From Corinectria fuckeliana (Eukaryota > Ascomycota > Sordariomycetes > Hypocreales > Nectriaceae), in NCBI GenBank assembly GCA_019137255.1, contig WPDH01000245.1, positions 124,001 to 188,000 on the forward strand: DNA of 64,000 bases. The letters run 5' to 3'. Of the stretch, positions 1 to 9,740 are shown one piece after another. The notes under the pieces were generated by a model, which worked only from the letters and a program-made list of their open reading frames with translations, did not search any database and was not told where the DNA came from. Positions within the stretch are counted from its first letter, which is position 1; each line of letters opens with the position of its first letter. A program made the translations under genes and the position numbers.

Positions 1-2427
1 TTAGATGTCGACAGACTGACTGAAGAGGTACGAAGTACCACGCCCCCGGAACTTGACGGCCACACCCTCTCTCTGTCTGGCCTTGGGCCACTCTAGCAGG
101 CTTTTGAGCCACCAACCTAGCTGGGGGCTTGGGACTTCCTAGGTAGGTGGGTGCTCCATCCTGTCCGAAGCCAGCCAGCCTGCAGGTTGGCAGTTGGCAG
201 TTTGGCAAGGGTTGAAGCCGTTATCGAAATCTGAAGCTCCGGCTGTTGGGTTGCTGCATGCTTTCCGCCGATCTTGGTCGTCCTGGTTATGACGGCACCA
301 ACAAGGCGAAACAGCCCTACCCACTAACTAACAACCAGTTGACGGTCCTGGGCGGGATACAGGACAGAGAGGCGAGTCCTCTTGGTTCCGGTGAGCGCCC
401 AAGCTCTTTTTGCTATGTGCATTATCTGCCCGCTGCCAGCCATGCCGTGCGGGAAACTGGCTGTCTTCATCAACTGCAAACTCAGTCCACCACACTCTTT
501 CTTGGATTGGTTGGTACCTGGCCCATGCTCCAGCTTCAGCTGAGCTCTGGCTTGTGCATTTGTCTCTTGTTCCGTCTCCGTCCACGGTCCCATCCACCAT
601 CCTCCATCTTCCTCCTCCCGTCAAGCTTGAGTTTCTCGTGTCTAGTCTTGTTGGTCCACGCCCCCCTGCTGGGTCCCCCCCCCCACTCCCTCCCCTTCCC
701 CATCATGTGCCTTCTTCATCATCATCGTCGTCTCTTCCTTGATATTGCAGGGTTGCGGGTAACTAGACACTAGCTACGTGGTTAGCTAGCTTTGTCCCCG
801 AGGTCCCTCATCCGCTCTTCTCGTTCGCCGACCACACCCCCCTTGCCCCCAGCACAACCACCACTTCCTCACTCTACCTCCACCTCCACCACTTACTCCC
901 ACAACCCATGTAACTCGACACCCAAATGCCCGCCTAGAGGTACGGACGAGTACCGCAACCTACCTGCATCCTCCGCTCCTCCAGTCTCCTTCTGGGCCTG
1001 CTCTCGGGGGGCTGCCCTGTCTAGTTGACTGCCTCCTCTTACTGCTAGTTTTCCTACCTTCCGTTGTCTCGCTTGCTGTCATCCAATATTTTCGGGCCTG
1101 CCGACCTCTCCCCGGCCAGTCGGCGCTCGTTTGTCTCATTCTACCCATCATCTCGACTCTCCCCCCTTTCATCCAGTTGCTTCAAAGTTAACCTCCCATC
1201 TCCTTGCTAGACTCTAATCACTACCAACATCACGACGGCCTCACACGGGTCCCTCTCAGTACTAGTAGTAGACAGCCTCAACTCCCAACACAAGACGATA
1301 CACCCTCCTCCCTCCTCCTCCTCCTCCTCCTCCTCCTCCTCCTCCTCGTCAGGACCATCCACCACTTTCACCTCTCCTCCACTCCTCTGTACACCCTAAT
1401 CATTGCCATCCGTGGTGTCTTATTGTCTTATTGCACCTGCAAGACTAACACAGGTCAAACGCCCCAAGACACGCGGAGAATTCTCGTCAGTAATTAATGG
1501 ACCGTTGACTGGGGATCGCTGTGGCATAACCCTCTACCGGAATCCTTGATTAGCAGCCACTCTAAAATCCGAACAAGGGTCGTCCCCGATGCCCTGTTGC
1601 CAACCCTGAACCAACCCCGGCTGCATCTCAATTGCGCCGCCCCCCTCCAGTCCCTCCAGTAGCCCGATAGTCACACAAAAACCGACTGCGAGCCACCATC
1701 CAGCTTCCATTCAGAATCCGCCTCTTGTACTCGCGACCTGCCGGCTGGAAAGACCCGACAAACCCCCATTCACGCCCATCGACCCCCGAGTCCACTTCGC
1801 AGGTCCCGGCCCAGGGGCATCTCTGTAGTGACCCGAACCCTTCTCGACATCCCACCAGCACGGCTTCATGCCGTATCACCAGGACGCCCCAAGATCCATC
1901 TTCCTAGTATCACGGTGCAGCATCTCGTCCCACGGCGACTCACCCTCGCCCGTCGTCGTCGTCGACCCTTAACCTGCGGCTTCGCTGCCACGGCTCAACG
2001 TTGCGGACGCCGTCCCAACACCCAACTCTTTTTTCCGGGGTTTCTTCTGCTCGGTGGGCAACTCTTTCGTGCCGGTACTATTACGCGGGGCAGCAACCAT
2101 CGTGGCCCTACCTAGATCAGCCTCGACAACTTTCCAAGAGGAGACTTCGTTGGCGTGTTCGCCCTCGAACTGGACGAGACTACTCACCACTCTACCGTTC
2201 GTTCTGTATAGTCGACCTTTCTATCGGAGGGGATTTCTCAACTCTTGTTACTGCCCATACTGTACGGAAGGGGATGCCAACAGCTACAGAAGGCCCTCAC
2301 AAAGTGTTGAAATCAACGTCCCGAGACGAGCTTCTCTGCACTGGGCACAAAGGACTCTTCCATCGCTGTGTCGATTATACGGGTGCCTCTCCGTCGAGCC
2401 AACTGAATTAGCAGAAGCGATCCCTCC
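1..2427. other. Long pyrimidine-rich upstream/leader region
   Basis: I see no convincing gene here. From about 540 onward the plus strand is strongly C/T-rich and holds a CCT microsatellite, many short open frames with upstream ATGs, and stop codons in all frames. This is typical of a long fungal promoter and 5' leader, so the likeliest role is the regulatory and untranslated region of the transcription factor that starts at 2428 or 2587. An in-frame TGA at 2404 closes that gene's frame on its 5' side. Confidence 0.55.
1311..1347. repeat. CCT trinucleotide microsatellite
   Basis: About twelve uninterrupted CCT units on the plus strand, inside the pyrimidine-rich region upstream of the Zn2Cys6 gene. 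Seen directly; expected to vary in length between strains. Confidence 0.9.
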
Positions 2428-4762
2428 ATGCTCCCTAGAAGTCTCCCCGTCGACGCATCGCCTGTTCCACTCGGCCAGCGCCGAGGCATCTCAGACCTGG
2501 CGCGAATCGCCTTAGACCTGACCTGGGCACCCAAGAGAGCAGAGGTCGACGACTCTTTCCACTCTCGGGCATATCCCTCTCCGCCCATGTCAGGGTCCCC
2601 GCCCCTTCCTTCGAAGCCATTTCAAGGGGTCGGCGAACGTGGTCCAACGCCAGGTGGCTATCCGACGGTCAATCCACAGGATGCCTATGGCGGAACTCCG
2701 AATCAGCAATCTCCAATCGATTCCCGGGGGCCGCCCAACATGCCCCCATCTCTGCCCAGACTGTTCCAGCAAGAACAGCAAGAGGCAATACCATACCTAT
2801 ATCGACGACCCGAAGAAACCCTAGCCAGACCGGGCCCGTATGCCCAACCCGGACTTCCGAGCATGCCCCATCAACAGGGCTATCAGACGGCTGGCGGACC
2901 TAGCGCATCAGCATCGTATCCTACACCCAGCCGTCTCCCAGCTGCCGAAACCCAGCAAATGACCTCGCCGAAATCTCAAAGGAAGACCAAGGGCCATGTG
3001 GCTTCTGCCTGCGTACCATGCAAGCGAGCCCATCTTCGGTAAGTGCTTCTGTAAAATTGGAAACCCCTATGTGCCTGATTGCTGACCCAGTTGATAGATG
3101 TGACTGTACGTATTGCAAATTACTTTCCTACCTCCTCGTTCTCTTTCGACAGTCTTTATGGGCCGTGTCCAACGTCCGAGTCCTGCAGCACATTAAAAAG
3201 GTGGCATCGCCTCCAGCCTCTCTAACTTGTCGGGGTGAAGGGTTTCGTCAACAAAGATGGTCGACTAGGCACTCTCGGGGCATAGGAATAGCACCAAGGG
3301 TTATGGAGGGTGTGACGCCCCGAGGGACCTGTTACATACCTGAAACCTTGACCTAGACACGGTGAAGGACTTGTTCGCTTGCTAGCGTCAATGGACTGGC
3401 CAAGACATGTTGTTCAAAGACCGGTGCTCTGCAAGGAGCGCAGCCTCACCGGTTGACGGGCGTGTCTATTGGAGTGCCTCCACGGCACTCGCCGTGACTC
3501 ATGACCGGTTCTGCAATTGCCTTCTGAAATATGTACTAATTCGCCTCACAGCCCAGCGACCTTGTTCGAGATGCATCACAAATGGAAAGGAGGACTCCTG
3601 CGTGGATGTTCAGCACAAGAAAAGGGGACGTCCACGTTTGAGAGACGACCGAGATACGCGATACGATCCAGCACGATTTTCACATCCTCACGACGCGGCT
3701 GCAAGACGACCGCTGAGTATATACCCATCTGGTGGTGTAATGGGTTCAGGGTACAGACTCAATCCGGGAGCGTGGTTGGATCGAGTGCTAATGTGTCAAA
3801 CAAGCGAGTCGATGCCTCCGCGATATCTTGAACGAGCTCCACCTCCGGATTCGAATGTTTATGCGGTACCCTCACCAATAGCTGCTCGGGTGCCGGAGCC
3901 CGTGGCGTTTTTGAACATGAAGATGGAATTCGCCAAAGTGTCGCCAATCTTCATGGATGCAATCGGAGGTGCCAATATTCAGGGACGAAACCTGAGCGAC
4001 GTGGTAGTGCCGGCGGAACGAGAAAAGGTGCTGGCAATTCGAAGTCAGCTCCTCGAAGAACAAACGAGAAAGGAGCCGAACTACCTCCCTCCAATCCTGG
4101 CCAGGCTTGACCACATAATACAAGGACTTGGCTTCAGTGCTGAGGAGATTGGGCGGTTCCAGCTCGATCGACAGGAGTACCTAACTTTTAGGACCTTCGA
4201 GGGACAAGCCAGGCCGTACCCTGTTCGCCTGGGCCTTGCAAAGGAAGGGTCCATCTACTTTGTGGTGCTGGTCTTGAACATTGCTGCGCGGCACCCTTAT
4301 GCTCAAGCACCTTCACCCCTTTTCCGCGATGCTGCTCAAGCTTACAACGCCCAACCGCAAGCCCCTCACGCAGCTTATGGTCAGCGTGCCCCAATTTCTG
4401 CAACGTTCGATCCGGCGCGTCAGAGATTCAGTGAGGGTCCGCTTGGGTCTCGGCCTCTAGGCCCATCGACGCAGCTGCCGCCAAACCCGGCTCCGGGGAT
4501 GGGGGTTGGGGCACCTTCATATGCCTCGTCACCGAGCCGGCAAGAATACCCGGGGCCGACTTCGTATCACATTCCTCGAAGCGAGTTGACGACGACGATT
4601 CGACCTCGACCGCAATCCTCATTTCAACTACCGCCCATTCAAACGCAACAGGACCATACTGAGCATCCTGGGGAGCGGAACTGGTCTCGCGAGGAACGAC
4701 CGGGCAGAGTCGATATCGGAGGGCTGCTTGAGAGGCCAGATGCGTCGAGACGGCCACGATAG
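2428..4762 (+). CDS. Zn2Cys6 transcription factor with PAS-like domain
   Basis: Predicted nuclear DNA-binding regulator. Proposed exons are 2428-3038, 3098-3105 and 3552-4762, giving 609 aa; a second in-frame ATG at 2587 would give 556 aa and has a start resembling homologues. Only the spliced form has a complete binuclear zinc cluster, with Cys at about 195, 198, 205, 211, 214 and 223 (spacing C-X2-C-X6-C-X5-C-X2-C-X8-C), followed by a basic stretch (HKKRGRPRLRDD). Residues about 324-455 look like a PAS sensor domain (begins VAFLNMKMEF). The flanks are Pro/Gln-rich and probably disordered. Intron 1 is 59 nt and intron 2 is 446 nt, long for this genome. The family is related in layout to PAS-containing fungal C6 regulators such as ERT1/AcuK, but the zinc cluster differs, so no symbol is given. 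The target genes cannot be told from sequence. Confidence 0.82.
3098..3105 (+). other. 8-nt internal microexon of the Zn2Cys6 gene
   Basis: The donor GTAAGT at 3039 and the acceptor ending at 3097 leave eight bases before the next donor, GTACGT at 3106. They complete Arg, supply Cys and Asp, and start the Ser codon finished at 3552. Without them the third cysteine of the zinc cluster is missing and the frame breaks. Confidence 0.75.
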
Positions 4763-6497
4763 TACCGCGTTCGTCCGAAATCTGGGCTCTCTATCCAGTA
4801 ACCGGGAAAACACCGACCGCCCGGCACTGCAAGCACGAGAACCTGCTCCTGTCGGGAACGGGCGCATGATCTATCTGTCCCATGTTTCCTGGACGTCTTG
4901 GCTGGATCGTGATTCTCTTTCTAAGAGAATGCTTGAATAATAAACTTCTTTCTGGGAAGTACTGCATATTACTATATGCCGAACCTTTAATATGGGGCGG
5001 GGGACAGTGACGGAGAGGATTTCTGTCGGAGGGGATTCATGTCGGCATCTCAGCCGAAGGCGTTGGTGGAGAATGTTGCCGCAATTTTTGCTTTTAAGAG
5101 CCGGAGAAGTGGTTAGATGGATCCATATGGTCTTGAATGGACGGTTCTGTACGATAATACGCAGCAAGGCGCCGATCAGATGCCCAGGTTGGGTGGCGTG
5201 TGGTGGAAATAATCGTTGAGCGGCATGCTAGATGCGACACAGACAATGCTCTCTCTGCTGCTGGATCACAAGTCGGGCATGCGAGGCGAGCAAGAAGACG
5301 CATATAACAGAACGAGGGATGCCAAGGCAATGGGTAATATGAGACAAGAGAGAAATGAGGATACCATGTGGCAGAAGAGGAACGGCGGCAGATGTCTGTA
5401 GGCGAGATCAGGCTGGCTAGGAGAGGGGTGACAAGGGGCACGGCAGACGAGAGGCAGGTGGATTTTGGAACAAAGGGAATTGCGCCACAATTGAATGTAT
5501 AATGCGATTCATATATGGAAACATTTTCCGGCATCGATCGGCAACGGTGAAGGCGTGTGTGGTAGAGGAAGGTTGGTAGTTGAGGCGGAAAAGGGGAGAG
5601 CTGTGCCGTTCATTTTGATGGAGGATGACCACGGAAGCGTCCCACGTGGTCGTCCCCCAAGGAGCAACGCCGGAGACGTTGAGGACGCGGAGAGGGAGAC
5701 TCTACGTACACGGGATGGATTGCGGCATGGCAAATGAGCTGTGCAGTGTTTGTGATACCAGGCGTCCTGTATGTTCCGCGCGTGCTCGCGTTTGCTGCCC
5801 GCCCAGGGGCATCTGCATCTGCACCTGCATCTGAGCATGCCTCCCCCCCAATTGCAGGCCCTAATAATGCCCATGTAAGTACTAAGGACGGCCTGTATTG
5901 GCTGGGCCAAGGGTCAGGGGTGATGCGATGCTGTGGTGCGCTGTGGCATTAGCATCGGGATTATTCTCCGGCGGCCCAAGTCCAGCTAGATACATGCAAG
6001 CGAGACCCGATTCGCGAACGGGGCATTTGTGTGCGCCGCTGGCAGATCCCTAGGTGCTATGGTCTGCCTTTGTATAGGTAGACAATAAATAACGATGTAG
6101 CTGCCTGCAGTGAAAACATAAATCAATCATTTACGCCTGTGCTGTCTGTCTATAGTAGTGCTTCGATAACCGCCGGGTTCCTTCTCCCTGGTACAAACAA
6201 AAGCGAGTCTATTGCCAACTAATTCGCACAAACTAAATTATGTGGCATCACACAGCCTACCTACCTAGGTACCTAGGAAGTAGTGTAGGGTGCCACCGCC
6301 ATCAAAAGCATTTATCGACAAAGCACACAAGTGGCAAAAGAAAGCAAATACCGGGTATACCTAAGCACGGTCAAAATCACCATCACAACTTCCCTGTCCA
6401 TAGCTGCAAACGCCTGGTTCCTTAACTCTCAAAGAACGCCCAACTTCTAGGTAGTTCTTGTTTCGCCGTCATCGACGCCCTCCTTTAGCGGCCCGGT
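4763..6497. other. Intergenic region between convergent genes
   Basis: It holds the 3' ends of the transcription factor and of the minus-strand gene at 6498. There is an AATAAA at about 6084 and a perfect 14-bp palindrome at 6264-6277. Short open frames on both strands show no recognisable protein, so I call no gene. Confidence 0.6.
6264..6277. repeat. Perfect palindrome CCTAGGTACCTAGG
   Basis: Fourteen bases identical to their own reverse complement, flanked by related CTACC/TAGG runs. Similar CCTAGGTA fragments recur in other intergenic parts of the window. Confidence 0.85.
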
Positions 6498-7366
6498 CTA
6501 GTGCTTGGCGGCCCGCGGGCGCCTCCTGTCGGGCAACGGCGGGGACTGCTGATGGGGCGCCGGATTGGCGGGGCCGTTGTTGGCGGCGGCGCGTTTCCGG
6601 CGGCGCTCAGCGAGACGCCGTTTCTTCCCCTCTTCGGAGGCGCGGTGCAACTCGTCGAGGTCGTTCTGGAGCGCAGCGTGCTGTAGCGCAACGTCCTGGA
6701 GCGCATTGGGCTCGCCTTGCGTGGCGCTCGGGGGCACGCCTGGTCGCCTCGGCTCTCGGTTCGGCAGGGAGAAGGTGCCGACCCCGAGGAGGTCGTCGGC
6801 GGGTCGGTGGCCGGCTGAATCGATGGCGAGGAACTGCTGGGCCGAAGAGGCACGCCGGCCGGCTTCGTGCAGTCGCGCCCGGAGAAGACTGCGCGTGAGG
6901 CGTTCTTGCGCTGGCTGCGGACGATGAGGGCTCCGAGGGCTTCGAGGGCTTCGAGGGCTTCGCGGACTTCGAGGTGATGGAGGGGATCGCGGGGGCACGG
7001 TGCCGTTGGGTTGGTGGTCTATGTCCATGATCGACCGTGTGGATGAACCGCCTCTGGACGCGGGGAAAAGGAAACGCAGTTAGCAACCAACCAGGCCTGA
7101 AGGGAGGCAGACGAGAGCCTGACAAGGTGGGTGGGATTCTTATTCTTGTGACGACAGGATGATAGATATGCGCTGGGGCTTGCTTACCGGGTGGACGGCT
7201 CAGGGAAGGTGGACGTTGGATGGTGGCCAGTCATGGCTGCTGCGTAAGATGGTGGAGGTCCCCTGAGATGTCCCAGTGATATGGGAGCAGGCAAGGTAGG
7301 GTTCGAGGTTGTGCTGTCGCCTTGTTGAGCCATGGGCTTGAAGAGTCGAAGTGGCATCTGCGGCAA
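6498..7366 (-). CDS. Unrecognised Pro/Ser/Arg-rich protein, two exons
   Basis: I do not recognise this protein. The proposed exons are 7366-7188 and 7053-6498 (intron 7187-7054, 134 nt, donor GTAAGC, acceptor CCAG), giving 244 aa. The join keeps the frame and places an internal Met-Asp-Ile-Asp after the splice. The N-terminal third has a PPPSY, which fits the PPxY class bound by WW domains such as those of Rsp5/Nedd4 ligases. Next comes a run of about six Ser-Pro-Arg units, candidate Ser-Pro kinase sites. The C-terminal part holds a short helical, coiled-coil-like region (LQDVALQHAALQNDLDELHR) followed by a very basic segment (KKRRLAERRRKR) that could be a nuclear signal. The overall composition is that of a disordered adaptor. 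The start could also be a Met 11 codons further in. Function unknown. Confidence 0.55.
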
Positions 7367-9740
7367 GGCGGTACCGGGATCCCTTTTATACTCGAGTCTA
7401 TAAGCAGCAGGGTAACCGCAACATCGTAGACTTGCGCCCGAGACCCTGACGTGCCTGTACCTATTGCAGCGCCGTGGTCCCTGAGGCTACGCAGGGAAAA
7501 ACCAAGGCACGCAGTAATTCGCCTGTCGTCCCTGATGCCTGACCTGCACCGCTCCCCCCCCTGCGCCTGCAGAAGACAGGCTCTGCAGACGACGGGCTGG
7601 GCCAAACCAAGAGGGCGGGACAGGGCGGAGACGAGGGTGCGTGTTATGCAGTTGGTTAGTAGCGTCTCAGCCTCCGGGGCTGATGAGTGCCGTGAGTCCA
7701 TCTGGGAGGGACGATGGAAGTGGTGGTGATATACTTGGGCTGGGCGGAGCGGGGGGCTGAGCGCCCAGATGTGTGTGCCCTGACTATGGAACGATGTGGT
7801 TTAAGCCAAGTCAAGCATTTCACAGCATTGTACAGTACAGTGGATGATTCGGGCGAACCATGCATAAGTTGTCACTATTGAAGTGGCCGTAGTTGCGGTG
7901 AAAGAAGCGCCCAATTTCAGTATGTCTCACATTGTCAATGCCAAGAACCCGGAAGTGAGTTCTCGTATCCAGCAATGAGCCGACGTCGTCGACCAAAAAG
8001 ATGTCGAGTCACCTCGACGTTGACGCCGCGGCCTCGTGGGAGTCATAGAATCCCAGACTTGGAAAAGCCACAAATCTCCAGAGGCGGCCGACACTTGGGT
8101 CTGTTGTCTCAACTCCGGTTATTCGTTCTCTCACTCTCACTACCAAACCACTTTAGTCTACTAATTCCAGGGTTCCCAACTGCTCGCCGTGATGTTGTTG
8201 TCGGCGGCTGCCTGAATGAAAGCGACAGCCCAGGCCCACACCGTCGTTGTCACATAGTACTTCGTACAGCGCCTTTGCAACTCCCCTTAGAAAACTTCTC
8301 AAGAGGCAGCCAGGCTGGGGGCCGGTGGGGGGGGCTAAGAGAGGCATCCAAATCCGGACGTGATGTGCAGCAGTGCATCACCGAGTGCCGAAGTGTAATT
8401 GCTTTTGTACGCACCTGCTCAAGAAACGAAAAGGCCAGCCTGGGCCTCGAAACCTCTTCTTATTGATACCGGCTAATGAACAACATGACCAGGGGGCTCA
8501 AGGATACTCGATCATTGTATCAAAACGCCACGGCGCTTCACGTGTTGGTCGCATTCGCTACTCCCGGAGAGGAGTGGGTACCAACGCCATTGAACAAGAA
8601 GGCTTTCTGCAAGGCTCAGGCCGGTGAGGCGTTGAAGGGAACGCCGACGAATTCAAGACACAACTAATGGCCATTGGCAAGTGAGGGAGGAGGCGGGAGA
8701 ATTTTGAGAGAATGCATCTGGGGCGGGGATGTCCCAGAACTTGACACCCAGTTGTGTCCCCCAAGCACATGCAAAGAGGCCTTCGCAGCAGGATATGTAT
8801 CGCACTGTCTTCTTTGGGGTAGCCTAGGGGGGAAGCCACATGGTTGGGAAAAAAAAGTGCCATGGAGGTGGGTGATATGTATTGTTGCGTCGACGGGCCT
8901 AGTAGACAGCTAAGTGAGGCTACTTGCATGTCTGAAATTATTTGGCCGTAGATGCAACAGTAACTCGACATGGAACCGGAGGTGAAAGTGTAAGCCAACT
9001 CACATAGAGATTCAATCATGGCGAAGGGGTGGGAGAATGATGGGACAAGGACTGCCAGAACTCGCTCAGGTGAGGCTGAGGAGTTGGTTGGTGTCGTCAC
9101 TACCTCTCCAACACACACATTGGTGAAGCACAGACCTCCGGCTGCCTCTTATCTCATCCCTCTTCTCTCCGCCACTCATCACCTACAACAAGTCGACGAG
9201 GCGAAACGAGGCCGTGTCCGCATGCCGATGCCTTAGGGGAGGTGTTCGCGCGCTCAAGCAACGTAGTTCAACGTTCAAATAGACGCTGGCGAATGACGAT
9301 GATGCGTGGGTTGAAAGGTCGCCTGGCGAACAAGGCGTCGACGTCACGTGCCGTCGTGCGAACCTCGCGCACCACCAGCTTGAACGCTTGGGCTGGGATT
9401 GGCTCCACCAAAGCCCAGGCGCAGCATCGACATCTTTTCGACAGCCCCACGATCACCCGCTCCGTTCGCCGCATCTCTTTAATTGGCCGGTGCGACGCAA
9501 GAGCTGCAAAGAAACGGTTTCGTCCATCCTCGGCTACTCTGGCTCCAGCGAGCCAAAGGGAGCGAGAGCACGCGCGCTTGCTGCCATCAATCAGAGCGCG
9601 GTTCGCATCGAACGAGTCAGGCCCGTCGCCCCGCCTCGCAACCAACTCATGTTCGTCTCGGCCCTCACTCGCTGCTGCGAGGGGCACCGTACAAAGTGAG
9701 GCAGCTTTGGTCGGGAACGGCCGGCAGAGCTGTTGCTGCA
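7367..9740. other. Divergent intergenic region upstream of MLH1
   Basis: 2.4 kb between the minus-strand gene ending at 7366 and the MLH1 start. Several open frames of 60-190 codons exist on both strands, the longest on the minus strand at 8558-9118. None has a recognisable domain or convincing codon use. The 9250-9740 part is probably the MLH1 promoter and leader; the frame is open upstream of 9741, with an in-frame ATG at 9483. Confidence 0.5.

Noticed and set aside
8558..9118. Minus-strand open frame of 186 codons upstream of MLH1
   Set aside because: No recognisable domain, mixed composition rich in Cys/Ser/Pro, no helpful splice context; likely chance.
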